NCBI GenBank assembly: GCA_022818135.1
Contig: JAFMSR010000010.1
Location: 33,237,200-33,301,199 of the forward strand
Direction of reading: 5' to 3'
Length of the DNA stretch: 64,000 nucleotides
From: Saxidomus purpurata
Taxonomy: Eukaryota; Mollusca; Bivalvia; Venerida; Veneridae
Below the pieces are notes generated by a model that saw only the letters and a program-made list of their open reading frames with translations, was not told where the DNA came from and ran no database searches. The position numbers and the translations under genes were made by a program. This document shows positions 10,801 to 26,074 of this stretch, in pieces. Position 1 is the stretch's first letter. Each line of letters begins with the position of its first letter.

Positions 10801-13800
10801 ATAAAGGTAATGTATATCTGGTAATGGTTATCTGGTGTATAATCATTTTTAAAAGCCTTGCAGAAATACATCTCAAACTACAAAGTGATGGACTGAAGAA
10901 CAAATAACTCGAGGTAGACCAATTAAACTTTTACAAAGTATGGTACAATCAGGATAATGCGACAGTGACACTAACAGATATGTGTACACAAAAGTTTACT
11001 ACCATTGCGTAAAAATATAACTTGTGCGCACAGGAAAAACTTTAATCCTTACGTTATCAAATGCATACACGCAATAATATGGGCCATTTCTACTGTGTCA
11101 CTGTCACATGATCCCAAATGAACTGTACTGTCAGTACTAAAGTATTCTCTCAAGAAAAACAGTGTTTAATTATTTATAATGCTGACAGTACAAAGTTACG
11201 AGCAACTGAATCAACAAAAATCTCACCACGCCAGAGGTGTCCATTTTGAAGTGGAATGGTCCCGTGCCTCGTAAAGACATGAAAGCGAAGTTGACACTTC
11301 CACTAGCGTCAACCTGAACATCGTCTTGCAGTAGAAAGCTCTGGTTGATCCACATGACAACCTAGGTAGAACAACAATGTCTTCTTACATTAGATAAATG
11401 GGTTATAACAAATTAAGACCATTCTATATATTACAGTCATGCAGCAGCTCTGACCAGCATGAATTTTCCAAAAATGTTACCCTTGCACATCTAAACTTCC
11501 GAAATGGTCTTGCCCATTTTTCAATTTGGTCCATACTATAATCGTTCAAAGAACCGTTTAATATATAACAGTTATGCAGCAGCTCTCACCAGTATGAATT
11601 CATGAAAAAGTGTAATCCTGGCACATCCAAATTTCCAAAATGGTCTTGCCCGTTTTTATATTTGGTCAATACCATTAACAGTTCAAAGGGGTGCTCACAG
11701 AAAGCTTACTAACTGAACATCTACAAGTGCAAATTACAAGCTGCGAGGCAGAATCTCTTGCCTCCTACGTATGAAGGGAGGTAATACAATCAAATATATT
11801 TAGTACATGATGATAGAACTTTTTTCATGGCATAAAAATAAAAAAAACAATAAGTTGCTGTTTATTTTACCAGTATGAACCAGTATCTTTTAACTTTTTA
11901 TGGGATTTCTCCAAACACCTCTCTTGTAATCAACTTCATTGTTCAAAAAGGTCAAAGACAAGTTGGTATACAATCTAACCAAATAAACTGTAACCTACTG
12001 AATAAATTTTCACAATTTATCAAAATCAAAGTTCTAATTTCTGTGAACAGTAAACTATGAGATTTGCAAAATTTGGTTTCAAGGGTCGTAATAGCACTGT
12101 TGCTGTATAAGCAGAAAGATACCATTCATGGCTATACTGACTGCCAAGGCTTGTAACCTGACCTTTCAAAAAGCGATGAGTTGGCTGCCAGAAATAACAA
12201 TACTAACCCTCTGAACTCTCTCGTTCACTTGGAATGTACATGTGCCCTTTGCCTCCTCCTGGTCACTACCACATAGTACATACATAGAAAACCTTGGCAA
12301 CTGTCTAGTCAGTTCAAATACATGATACTGTGCACTGAAAACAGAATTATAAACAATTTACCCCGACATGGTAAATAGTTTAAATTTTAGTAATCAACAT
12401 GTACTTTTCTATAATACTACAGGGGTGTAAAAATCCACTTGTCCGCTCAAATTGGCGACTGAATTTCATGGCCAGGTGACCACTATTTCGTCCGAACGGA
12501 AGACCATGTTCCAGAATCTTGTTTTAATTTTCAGCATGACAGTACCAATGTTTAATTGTGGTCATAAAACACCTTCCTTTGTTCGGGATCTAAATAAGTA
12601 TAGGTATAACTGTATCACCATGGCAACACACCTTTTTACAAAGGCGATTAGTTGAGTTTGATTAGGTAGACACCTGGCAATCCATGTATAACTGAATCAA
12701 CTGATAATTATTTTGTTTCCGTTCGGAAAAAGCCTCACCTGTTAATTGGATTGAAACTTACCAAGATCTGTATCCTATAAAAGCTTTTATATGAAGATCA
12801 ACTGGAATATCTTTGGGAGGTACTATAGGCACTCTAACACAGTTACTCAGTGCATTAGCATTTGGATGTCTGAAAATAAAACAGGAAAAAACTTTAAATA
12901 TGCATTTCTTCTGACAAGCACACTTCAAAGAAAACCACAACTCGATCATCCTGCTTTAGGCTAGGTTTAAAATCTTGTGTCATACATTTAACCATGACAA
13001 AAGCTTCAAAACTTACAGTAATTTGTACATTTTTTAGACATGCATCAATTTCAGAAATGCTATGTTTATATGACCCATCGGCTATCATAATATTCTATGA
13101 CATTTTTATACAGAAAACAAAACAGGAAAATTAATGTTCAGCCTAAAAATGTGGCCGTAAGACACAAAGCTCCTACAAATCATTGTATGTACATTGTAAC
13201 AGTGTATAACTGCTGTCCCATCCACACTCAATTACTATGGTAAATCAACAAAATAAATGCCACAGGCCAACTTTGCTCTTACTAGTTCCAATCATGAATA
13301 TAACTCCAGGTTCACAATTTCTAAACCTAATAAATATTTCTGCACTCGATTCAGGAATCTGCTGGTCATCTTCAAACAGGCTAGGCAAAATCTGATACAT
13401 GCCCTTTTGTATGCTAAGTCGGGTGTCTTACGAATGCTTTCACAAACAAATAGTCAAAAAGGTGTGTAAATAGATTTTGGTGAGGTTTCCTGACTGCATC
13501 GATACTTTTGGAGTTACCCTTCACACAGCCTATAAATGCTGAAATTTCTATAGGTAAAGAGCTATAACTCTGCAAATACATGGGGTCAAGCAGGAACAAA
13601 ATCCCAGGTGCAAAACTTCACATGCTTATTTACATGTCTGTTATGTTTCATGACTGTAGCTATTACTTCTGACAGTGTGCTTGAAAAAAAATTAAACAGA
13701 CACATGGTCAGAGGGGGAAAACGGACAGAAAAGGGTAAATCTACATGCATCCTCAAATGGTAGGCACTTATAAAACAAATTTTTAAGTACTATTTTAGCT

Positions 13801-16800
13801 TCAAGAAGCAAGTGACTGACTTACACCACATGACTTTCTCCATCAAATATACCCTCTGCAAATATCAGCACTGCTCTCACAACTGTGTCTGTAAAGACAA
13901 AAAGATCATTTGTTCAGTTTCACATTCTAGTATTAAAACCTTGAGTCATGCAAAAGCAGCCACTGCAGCTAGTCTGAATTCTGATCAACTTGCATACCCG
14001 TGCAGCCTGGTCTTGGCCCATATACTGCTTGCTTATCTATCTAAGCCGACTTGGGTAACAGTATAGCATTTGTTATTACAGACGTGTTGTAAAATGATAA
14101 GATTTCTTTGATATTTTTTAAATGAAAACAAAGATAAAGACACTGGTTTTGCCAAGCTGGTCTTATTGTATTACATGTACTATATATAAATGGCAGTTTC
14201 ACAAACATTAATCTTTGAGTTCTTGTAGTAACTACATGTCACATGTTCTTTGCAAGTTGCAGGCAACTTCCGGGGATCTTTTTGAATTTACTGATATAGT
14301 AAAATAAATTTACAGACATGATACTGCTAGAACCATGATCTATTCACTCTAAAACAATGTTGATATATGCCTTTTTTTCGTATTAAAATCGTTTTGTCAT
14401 TAGATTTAGTTGTCAGAAAGCCTTTGTTATTTTCTGCAATATCATTGAAAAAATTATATTTCTAGCATGTACTTTTCGATTCTAAAACCAAAAGGAATGT
14501 TTTTGGTACAAATAAAGGTAATTTCTGTCGGTAAGACATCTTTCTGGGTAAAATGAGAGCTAGTTGTAATTGTGGTCCTGGGACTTTAACAATGTTGAAA
14601 AGATATATCTGAGGTAGCTCACCATTGGTTGTTGCAACAATCAACTCCACATGAGCCTGAAACCAGAAAATTACTTAGTAATCACTTATCTTTCTAGCCA
14701 CGTGATTATGAAACGTTTTTCATGCTCAACTCAGTTTAAGCATGAAATGTTTTTTCATTTTTAGCTTTGTCCATATGAAATACAAAAGAAAAGCAATTTC
14801 GTAAGTCATTTAAAATTCTTATAGAAAGCATGCTAGGAACATTTCTATTAAGAATTCATTAAATGTTTTAATATTATATCGATTCAAAGTTTGAGCAGAA
14901 AAAGTTTTATTATCACAGTACCCGGTCTCAAGGCTGTAATTGTATACACAAAATACAGACAACTACCTTATATCTTGACGTACAGTTTAACACTAATGGA
15001 GGTACCAGATTTCTTGTTCTTTCTGTATTCAATACATGCAGAAAAATTGCATTTTACAATAATTTCAGAATTACATATTCTTTCAATTCTTCTCAAGTAT
15101 TTTTAACAGGAATTTAAAAGAATTAATCACACAATATCAGTTCATGGCAAGAACTACTGTACATAAGTCTGCACTGAAAGCTTCAGCATATAAGATTTGG
15201 AGGTCACATGACTGCTAAATTAACTTTGACACACACGGTAAACATTGGACTAACTGATTTAAACAGGTGAAGTATGTATATAAAGAACAACAATCTTACT
15301 GGACTTTTTTCATCCCCTGGATTTACCGACAAGGTAGTCTGTAGCTGGGTAGAAGCCTGGAAAAATACAAAATAACACCTTAGATAAATGATTTCAACAT
15401 TTTCAGGTATAACATTCTACTATATATCACAGCTTTTTTTACCTTTATTATTCACATATTATCAACTGTATATATGAGTATGTTATTCCATTGCCATCAG
15501 TACTGATCTAAACTGTTTGCTTATTCATCTCAAGCAACCTGAGAAACAAATCAGCTCTTGTAAAATAGTAATGATACAAAATAGTCACTTTTTCTCTTTC
15601 TTTTCTTTAAAGGACTGAAACAAAAACCTTGGTTTCTGCACAATCATTCTTAGTTTGACTTCACAGCAAAACGTAACAGTTCTTTTCAATAGAAAGAGAG
15701 CTATACGAGATTTTAACTGAACAAATTATCAACATTGCTGTAGTGGATAGGCAGTTCCTGCAGCTGGCTTCACTTACAGGTATAACTCCCATTGCCGACT
15801 GGTCATACTCTACACCTGGCGGAAAAGGTCTGTCTGCGGATACTGGACCTCCACCGGCCTCCTGGGCACGTGCACTAAGAATACCCGCAGCAGCCGCGCC
15901 TGCCTTCTGATTCTCCTCATAGTTACGTAACTCAAGCATCAAATTCTGTAAAACAAATTCTGCATATAAATATTGTAAATTTTTTGTCACTTTTGTCCTT
16001 AAAATCACTAAATCACTTTCTTTTTACCACGAGAGACTGGATATTTTATTGATATGATGCTTACGCGTGACACAATGCATTTGTTTTACACTACATCTAA
16101 TGTATGACTTTGGCAGTGCTTAAAACACCATACCATCTACAGTAAACTACGTTTATAACAAACTCCTTGGGACCATTTAAATTTGTTCCTTATATTTGGA
16201 GTTTGTTGAATCCATATAACATTTTCATATAAAATAAACAAAAGAAAAAAAACTCGGGCAGAGAAAATTTGTTCCTTATATCCAGATGTTCGCTATATCC
16301 GGAGTCGTTATATACGGTTAATATATACTCTGCATCCTGATACGTAAAAAGGCCACTAAAAGTGAGTTTATCAGTTTATAACGCACTGTCATGCATCAGA
16401 AAACTACTGATAAGCCAATGAAAGGGAAACCCTTCCTGTAACTGAGGAACATGTTTTACCTGTTTTCTTTGACTAAGATCTCTGATTGTTTCTTGTTCCA
16501 TGTTTGTGTCCATCAAATTTCCTCTCATATCCTCCGAGGCAGGGTTGTAACCTCGCACTGAAACAGATTCATTAACCTTTCTTATATTGAAACTAAAGAC
16601 ATAGATATATGAAACATCAATACAAATAAGTGTACAAGACATTATATGCATAACCGACAATTGACATTCTTTTCTTGGGAGTTTTATGCTTGTTACAACA
16701 GTATGTCAATTATTTAAATGCAAGCAGTTGGTAAAAATTGTTCCTGGAAGGACCAGTTCTAGACAACAATCCCTGTAAATAAACTGTCAGCTATCTCACA

Positions 16801-19800
16801 TAGGGAGACATGGTTGGTAAACTACAATATGACTTTCATAAATATTAATGACTGAACTGCTGACTTTCATGAATATTAATGACTGAACTGCTGACTTTCA
16901 TGAATATTTATGAATGAACTGCTGACTTACATGAATATTAATGACTGAACTGCTGACCTTCATGAATATTAATGAATGAACTGCTGACTTTCATGAATAT
17001 TTATGAATGAACTGCTGACTTACATGAATATTAATGACTGAACTGCTGACTCATGAATATTTATGACTGAACTGCTTACTTTCATGAATATTAAAGACTG
17101 AACTGCTGACTTTCATGAATATTATTGACTGAACTGCTGACTTTTATGAATATCAATGACTTTACTGCTGACTAATTAAGTTGTGTCTGACAGTCTATTT
17201 TTCAACTGGAGTCAGAAACTTATGTTAAAATTTCAAACTGGCACCACACTGTTCTGCACATCCTTAAATACACAAACTGAATGCTTTATTTCATTGATTA
17301 AACTTTCAGCACAGTCTTTGCTACGGAGACAATGAAATGTCTCATTTGTATATCAAGAGTCACAAGTAACTGGCAGTTTATAATGGATTGTAATGAAATG
17401 AGAAAGGCAAAAAGGGTCCTCCAACAGTGGCAGAGACATAGTTTGGTTTTTAGTTTACCCTGTTTTTCAAGATATTTCAGTGATATACAGGCGGGTAGTA
17501 TACCTATCAGTCGTTCCTAGGAAGGACAGTATAGACCTACCCTTAAGGACCAATTTCTACATGCATGGGTGTAGCGGGGCTTGAACCTATGGCCCTCAAT
17601 CAATGAGAGGTTTTGTGATTACAAGTCAGCGACCTTAAACATCTGACAACTGCAGAAACTTAACTAAAATTGACTATATTAGAACATGACTGAATATATA
17701 TCCTACACTACCTTCCCCTTCAACAGACACACAGATGAGTTGTTTTCCACCATCTTGTCTGTAATCTCCCTGTAAATAGACATACAAAATGACTAAATGA
17801 TCCTTTACATAGTTACTCACTTAAGTTTTCCTGACCACCAAGTTTTAACAGAACTGAGTTATGATAAAATCCAACACCCTTTGATATTACAGATAAGTAT
17901 AAACACTTCTGGGGAAAAAAAAATGATAATAAAAACTAGATGGGTGTTCAGTAGAACACTTGTGTCGCCCTCTTACACTTTGTCAGAATAACCAATAATT
18001 TTGTGACAAAATCTAAGTACAAAAAGGGGCATAACTCTGTCAAATGTGACCTTGATCTACAAAATTTGGTGGCGTCACGACCCTTATGTCATAAGCAATG
18101 CAATTTGAAAGTTAGATGAAGAAATCTTAAGAAATGGCAAAGTTATAGCCAACGTTAAGTTTGTGTGTCGGACGGAGGGACAAAGCGATCCCTATGTATC
18201 GCCTTTTCTCTGAAAGGGCGACACAAAAAGAGAGATGAAAACAGAAAAAAGACTCAATTCTTTGAGATGGATATTGACCTGTATAGATCTAGTGCATACA
18301 GTGCAGATGTTCCGACTGATCTTGATCCAGATTAGACACAAAGCCAAAGCGTTAGTTTTGCACTCTGGCTAAAACAGCTCTATCAGTCTGGTATCAAATA
18401 AAAAAGTATTTTTACATTTTATATATTCAGGCCGTATTTACGAGAACTTATCACAGTGTTGTTTACTGACAGACATGCTTTACAAACCTGTACAACACCA
18501 GCCACAGCATTTGAAAAGTTGTCCTTGAAGATTACCTCCCCTGTCCTATCACTTCTCACATCAATCTACAGATATAAAAGCAATTTGTGACAACGAAACA
18601 ACTGATAACGCTTTGATATACCTCTGCCTTTTTTTAAAAATCTTGATGAAAGTTATTTGAAATTCTAAATTATATTTTGTCTGAAGTATTCTTTTGAGTT
18701 TGAGTAAACTTTACATAAATTGTTTCATGCAAGTACTATTTCAATTTACTGTGATAAATCTGACACGATCAAAGTACCGTAAATTGGGTAAATAAACGTT
18801 TTTGCTATTTTTGCTAATTTCCCAATTCTCTTATTTAAAAATCTTGTGAAAGATTCACTTCACATAGATTTACTATAATAATAAATATTCTCCTTTCGCT
18901 AACTTAAAATTTCATAAATAAGTCCACCTGCTCACAAATTGCGAAATTTTCGTCACACAAATCTTATCCAATTTACATTTTATCATTTCTTACCTTGCCA
19001 TTACTCCAGCCTGTTATAAGCTCAGGGACACCATCTGAGTCCAGGTCAAAACTTGTTATTGCAACAGCTTGATTCTTTGACTGAAAGCAAATAAAGGTTT
19101 GCTTAATATTTGACAGAACAAATCGGTATACTTCATACACTTGCAATTTCTGGCCACATTAATACACTAACTTTTCAATACTTGGCAACATTCTTGGTTG
19201 TACGCAAGGGATTTTAGCCTAACACCTGACTGCGAACCAAGTGCAATTGTCCGTCACAAACGTAATAGGCAATAGCAAGCCATTATGATATGACTGTTGA
19301 ATCATAATACTGCCTCATGAAAAGAGGACTAAAAGGTCAAGCTGACCTGCATGTGTTAATTTATTAAGATTGCTCAGCAAATCTTGCGAAAATTCAGACA
19401 TGCTGAAATTCCAAATATACAATTGTAAATCAAATACTGATAAAGTACTATTGACATACCTTTATTCTCCAGTACCTAGATGATTTTTCATACACCCCAA
19501 CTGTTCCATTCGCAAGAGCATAACCAAACTTTGAATTCTCCATTGGACATAAACACGTAATAGCCTGAAGTTACAACACATATTATTAATGGTGTTTTGT
19601 TGAAATCTCTTCTAAAATATACAGTCAAGTTTCAAGTTTTAATTCTGATTAAAGCTTATTACAAGCAGGATCAATAAACAGTACATTTGTTATATCCTAG
19701 CTACAATAAACATGTGATATTTTGAGGAACAAATACACAATCTGTAGTTACAGATATAAAGTAATTTCGTGATATCTTTATAAAGTACAAGAAATTTTTT

Positions 19801-22800
19801 GAATGAGTCAATTTTTGAAGTGGGATAAAATAATTTTACAAAAGGAGGCAAGTTTTACCAGTTTAGTTTTGTTACTGGTACCCATTAAATCTCTCAATGT
19901 AATAGAATTCAGATTTCTATAATAATACTTAGATAAATAAGATTTCCATACATCAAGAAAATTCAAATATGAAATAAACAGTAAGCCAAGGGAGACAACA
20001 AAGCAGTCTCTTAAAAGTTAATAGTCAACGGTGTGTTTAGGTTAGAACAACACCAATCGCTATAGGCTAATGAGTGAGTAATCAGTGGTGATGTTGGTAC
20101 AACATTCCGTTAATAACCTATAGGTCCTTGGTTCAATTTTTGGCAAGGCCACTTGAATGCGTGTCCTTTGGCAAGACACTGGGAAAAGGGAACCAGCCAT
20201 GAAAATGATTTGCTCTCTCAAAATAACTATTGGTGTCTGAGAGAACTGAAGTGTAAACAAGATAATGAGGAAAAAACTGTGCCATCTAGAGGATTTTTAA
20301 TACAAGTTCAGCTGTATGACAATTTCAAACAATTTGTCGCCTTTCTGGCAAATATGATTGGGTAAGAAAGACTTACTTCTGTTTCTGTCATTTCAGCTAT
20401 AATCTCATCTTCTCTGAACACACGTATATCATAATCTTCAGAGCCAACAATAAGCTGAAATCATACAATATCTCTGTTATAGCATGATATTTTGTTCTTA
20501 TAACAGATCTAGTTTCCCCATAAACATGACCAAATGAAGTAGAATTCTATAGTTTTTTTTTAGATAAATCAATATGCAGTGTGTTCATTTTCATTGTACA
20601 TGTCATGTTATTATCTACTGGAACATTTAAATCTGTTCAATGGAATACATGACATCTAACCTTTTGACCAATATCCATCCAATGAGAAATGATTTTCTTG
20701 AACTCTATCTCCATCATATACAAACAAAAGTAGGTCCCATGTTGACCACAGATGATGACAAGGTCAGGTATCATTTGAGCAACTTCATTGGTGAATTCAT
20801 AGTCACATGATCAATCCCAATGGCAGCTAATGATATGCCTGTGCAGACAATGATAAGCCTGCACATACACACTGTCCAATCACAATCAGCATTTACTGCT
20901 AGTCGATGAGCAAATTATCAGTGAGCACCCCCTTGAACAATAAATGGTATCGCCCAAATTGAGAGATAGACAAGTCCATTTTAGAACTTTATCAGGGTAA
21001 AGATTAAACTCACCTCATTCTGTGAATTATTTGTGAAGTCAAGGAGCGTCAATGAACAAACATTGTCACCAGTCACCTGAAAAAAATGGAGGGCAAATTT
21101 TAAGTTCACTTTTTAACTTTCCTGAACTTATTATCTCTTGCTTACTCGGTAGATTGACATCATTTAATGATTCATAATTTATTTCTTTCCCATCAAGAAG
21201 GATGTTATTAACAACTAAGTTTTGTTTAATCAAAATCTATAAATTGGTTTAAAGTACCATAATAACAGTGTCTGAGCCACAGGCTGACTATCTTAAGTTC
21301 TAAAATGAGCAAGTCACATAGACGACAAACAAATAAATAATTTCTTCAAACTGCAGTTGACTTACTGTCCAGAAATTTTCATTGCCTTCCATATCATAGC
21401 CCTGTATAGAACAGTTGCCACCAACAATTGCCATTGTGGAAGATATCTCACCAAGTTTTCCAATAACAACAGCATTTGATCCATCTGGAGTCTGAAACAA
21501 TGTAAAACAAAGATATGTACATGTATGATCTTGATGACTTTGAAAGAAGTGTGAGGTTGGTTACTGCTAATATCTTTATTTTTGGGAGTTGTTGTTAACA
21601 AATCATATATTCCATCTGGATAGAAATTTTCCAATTTCATGAAGTGGTTCATAAAAAAAACTAAAAAAAATAAACTAATGTACAATTATGCAAAACCCAG
21701 TACAAACACTTCAGTTCACTGACACATTAAACCTAAATTGAGTTAACAAAGCATAATATTCCATCTGAAGACAGAAATTTTAGCCTACTTCATGAAGTGG
21801 TTCATTCACAAAAATAAAAATAGTAAACAAAATGTTTCTAAAAACACATACAACCCAAGGTTACCAACACTTCAGTTCACTGACGAATAATTTGGTGACA
21901 AAATCTAAGACAACAAGGGAGGGGGCCGAAGACAGGAGGGCGCCCCTTTCAAAGCTTGTCGATAAATGCTAAGAACAGGGTTGTACGTTATCAGAATTAA
22001 GGTAATATAAACTTCATTTGTCACAGTTTTACTGGTTGTCTTCACCCGGGGGGGGGGGGGGGGGGATAATTTCATCACAAAATCTGACCTTGTACATTGA
22101 ATGAACAACTTACATCCTAATTGATAGTTAAAAAAAGCAGGCCGTGCATGTTTTTCACTATGAATTCAAAAGTAGACCATGAGGTTTTAATAATGTCTGA
22201 GTAAAAACTTGCCAAATCTAAGCTAAAAAGCACAGAATAAATGGTCAGGGGGTGGTGGGAAAAAAATTTTAAGTTTCTGTCAATACTTTGATGATTCAAG
22301 TCTCTACCAAACAGGGGAAAAAGGGGCATACACAACAAATCAAACAGAGTATGGGGATTGTTTCCTCAGGTGAAGATGTGATGGTGGACACATATTTGAT
22401 TTCAACGTCAATACCTTGTGAAAATATTCAAAATATTTGCCTTTATACTTTAAACTTGAGTAAAACGACAGGTCTCCATCTGCGCTGCTACCTTTGCTAG
22501 TATTCAAGATTTTTGAATTTATAAAAACTTTAACTAAGTTAAAAAGGGCATTAATCTGTCAAAATCAACAGAGTTACCTGAAATCCATTGAATAGGTTTA
22601 TTTACATGCTAAACAGAACATTATAAACGAGAAATCAAACAGAGTTACGGCATTTTTTCAGTAAGATGTTCATGGTAAACCTATAGTGTTTCCCCAGTTA
22701 TACATATCCTTAGGTTTCATATACTCGGTAAAAGGGGTTACGTAAATATGACCTTCACCAATAATTGGGGGGCACCAGGACGCTGATGTCAAAGAAATCA

Positions 22801-23959
22801 ATTTGAAGTTTGATTTAGATCTTAAGGAAGGCAAAGTTACAGATCATTCAGTGAAAAATAAGTACAAAAGGGGCAAAACTCAGGCAAAGGACCTTGACCT
22901 ACAAAATTTGCATCAACTTTGATAAGCAATACAATCTAAAGTTGAAATGTTAAGATATGCAAAGTTATGTTAAAGGGGATAACTTTTTAAATGAGCAAAG
23001 TATGCAAGCAATTTGAATTAAATGAAGAAATCTAGAAATAGCAAATTAAGCCAAGTTAAATTTTCGGACAAATCAATACAAAAGGGGCATAAGTCAAATA
23101 TGACCTTGACCTACTAAATTTGGCGGCACCATGATCTTTTTTTAAGCAATACAATTGTAAAGTTTAAAAGAAACCTCAGTTCAGAAAGCAAAGTTAACCA
23201 ACTAAACTGAACTGTATTGAATCTAACTAACAAAAGTTAGCTTTTTTTTTAAAAAAAATATGTTTACCCAGTTATACATATCCTTAGGTTTCATAAACTG
23301 TAAATTTGCAACAAGTTTTACATGAAGTGTATATTAGCAAAGCAAACCAGGAAAGGAGAATTATTTGTAGTAAATCTATGTGAAATGAACCTGAGGTGTG
23401 TAAATTAGCAATTTTTTTTTTAAATAAAAAAAATTAAATCATCAATATCTTTTGCCAATTAACGACCCTCAGGTCAGCATTAACTGTTTTATAATGCCTG
23501 TAATTAAATTAACTTTTAATGCTGTATTTACAAACACACATTAGTGAGACTTACCGGTGTATTGGATTATTTTTCTTTGGGTTTAAAGACTGTTTTTTTT
23601 TTTTTCCTTACCCACAAGTGAGAAGTTTAGCTTTCCATGATCCCCGTGAAACCCCTTAGAGCCTTCCATCTTTCTCATGTAAAGAGTTGAGGTTGGTAGC
23701 AGTGTTCAAACCAATGACTCTCAATCAGTGACAGATTCATGTGATTTCAGGTTAGCCGCCACAGGGTGTTTAACTTAGATTAAATCATAATGACAACAAT
23801 TGATACCTAGCAGAGAAGGGTTTTTTTACAATAAGAATTTACCTTTCCTGCTGTGGTTGCACATGTCAGGGAACAATGAATACCATCATACTTTCCTATA
23901 GTGACCATGTGTGGATTTATTTTGTGTTTGAAATTCAGTGTGAAGATAGGGACCAACAT
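7845..23959 (-). CDS. BBS2: Bardet-Biedl syndrome 2 protein (BBSome subunit)
   Basis: BBS2 is a core subunit of the BBSome, the coat complex that moves membrane proteins in and out of cilia. Coding exons in transcript order: 23843-23959, 21366-21491, 21014-21076, 20377-20454, 19460-19564, 18994-19080, 18488-18565, 17712-17769, 16460-16557, 15778-15945, 15300-15356, 14623-14656, 13825-13888, 12762-12869, 12208-12334, 11227-11361, 10446-10583, 9172-9284, 8498-8646, 7845-7945. All junctions are GT-AG and keep frame: 2004 nt, 667 residues. Recognisable family blocks are '[14 protein letters not shown]' (N-terminal propeller), '[12 protein letters not shown]', '[19 protein letters not shown]', '[17 protein letters not shown]', '[10 protein letters not shown]', 'EMRGNLMDT'-like 'DMRGNLMDT', 'LELRNYEEN' (coiled coil), '[13 protein letters not shown]', 'RQLPRFSMY' and C-terminal '[14 protein letters not shown]'. 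The human protein has 721 residues. The missing part is about 75 residues after exon 1 (between 'TTAGK' and 'TPDGSNA'), for which no exon was found in 21.5-23.84 kb. An AG acceptor lies 8 nt before the ATG, suggesting an upstream noncoding exon. Confidence 0.95.
8270..8480. repeat. relic of a dispersed 'gcgaattt/tttgtga' element
   Basis: Sequence such as 'catgaaatatttgcgagaac' and 'gcgaattcatggttttgtga' resembles the interior of the short inverted-repeat family seen at 18775 and 35521. Boundaries are unclear, and its right edge runs up to BBS2 exon 8498-8646. Confidence 0.35.
9440..9600 (+). mobile_element. tRNA-like SINE fragment
   Basis: Within a BBS2 intron. 'agctcaattagcagagagtt' resembles a D-arm/A-box region and 'cgaggttcaagtccttg' a B box, followed by a non-tRNA body. 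It is not a functional tRNA: the flanking stem does not pair and the body continues. Confidence 0.5.
16831..17172. repeat. 31-bp tandem repeat, about 11 copies
   Basis: The unit is about 31 bp, based on 'atgaatattaatgactgaac' plus 'tgctgactttc', with scattered substitutions. It lies in the BBS2 intron between exons 16460-16557 and 17712-17769. Confidence 0.92.
17480..17640 (-). mobile_element. tRNA-like SINE fragment, minus strand
   Basis: On the plus strand 'ggggcttgaacctatggcc' is the reverse complement of a B box, and 'gattacaagtcagcgacctt' resembles an anticodon/D-arm region. It lies just upstream of a BBS2 exon. A related arrangement is seen near 23640-23780. Confidence 0.4.
17960..18226. 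mobile_element. short inverted-repeat element (TTGTGTCGCCCT ends)
   Basis: The ends 'ttgtgtcgccct' and 'agggcgacacaa' are inverted copies. The interior has the 'gggcataactctgtcaaatg' and 'gaccttgatctac' phrases that recur at 22.8-23.15 kb. No coding capacity. It is intronic within BBS2. Confidence 0.65.
18775..18978. mobile_element. short inverted-repeat element (GTAAATTGGGTA ends)
   Basis: Left end 'taccgtaaattgggtaaa' and right end 'ttatccaatttaca' are imperfect inverted copies. The interior is AT-rich with 'cacatagatttactat'. Related copies occur at about 35521-35712, 39091-39300 and 51853 onwards. Confidence 0.6.
20060..20210 (+). mobile_element. tRNA-like SINE fragment
   Basis: 'ggtccttggttcaatttttgg' is B-box-like, followed by 'gcgtgtcctttggcaagaca', which matches the 'gtgtccttaggcaaga' body of the other SINEs. 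It is degenerate and intronic in BBS2. Confidence 0.45.
21880..23200. repeat. BBS2 intron 1 filled with molluscan 'gaccttgacct' repeats and an 18-G run
   Basis: 'aaaaggggcataa', 'gaccttgacctac' and 'aaatttggcggcacc' recur with variation at 22.75, 22.87 and 23.09 kb. A run of 18 G lies at 22048-22065. This is the interval where the missing BBS2 exon should lie, and I see no exon in it. Confidence 0.6.
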
Positions 23960-24239
23960 CTTGAAGCTGAAATAAAATGAGAACAGAATGAAAAAAATGC
24001 TCAACAATAATGGTATTAAACTTTGGACAATTTCATAACTGAATGAGAGAACCTACACTTTTTGGTTAAATGACACGTTTGTACATACGATATACTCCTG
24101 GGTTCTTCCCTATGAAATAAGGGTTATATATGATGTGTATATGGTCCCTTCCTTATTGGAGAAAAAATACTACCGGTACAACAACAAGAATCTGTAACAC
24201 TAATGGTGCTCCCTGAAGCATGCATTTTCTGTTGATATG

Positions 24240-24690
24240 CAAAATAAACTAGATGCCCATGTGCAACATGGCGAGCCCACCATATGTCAAAAGGGCTAAC
24301 TCCTTACCAAGTAGAGATGGGTCGTCAAAATACACCTAAATATTGGATGTAACATGCATATTGTACCACAGAAAAGTGGTCTTGACTTTTCTCTACAGCC
24401 AGTAATAAAAAAGCTATTTATAGTAACAACAAAGGGAAGTAATTCTAAAAACAAGGGTAGCGCATGGTGGTGAACATTTGTACAAAGTAACATCAAAATC
24501 CCTCCATGCATGAAGAAGAAATGCTCCAGACAAAGATATTCTTGACTTTGAACTTTAACCTCTAAGTTTGACCTTGACCTTAGACCTAGGGACCTGGTTC
24601 TTGCGCATGACACTCCGTCTCATGATGGTGAACATTTGTGCCAAGTTAAATAAAATCCCTCCATGCATGAAAAATATGCCGGACAAAGTA
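24240..24690. repeat. dispersed molluscan repeat ('caacatggcgagccc...gaccttgacc')
   Basis: Contains 'ctagatgcccatgtgcaaca', 'catgcatgaagaagaaatgc' and 'tttgaccttgacctta'. A second, corrupted copy follows to about 24930. No coding content. Confidence 0.55.
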
Positions 24691-26040
<1,350 letters not shown>

Positions 26041-26074
26041 CCTTTATTGCCAAAACAACTTTAATATTTTTCAG

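Noticed and set aside
12611..12630. 'gtatcaccatggcaac' resembles an RFX X-box, a known promoter element of ciliary genes.
   Set aside because: It lies deep inside a BBS2 intron, not near the start, and matches only one half-site well.
16831..17172. Regular repeats with spacing that might suggest a CRISPR-like array.
   Set aside because: The units are contiguous with no unique spacers, and the setting is an intron of an animal gene.
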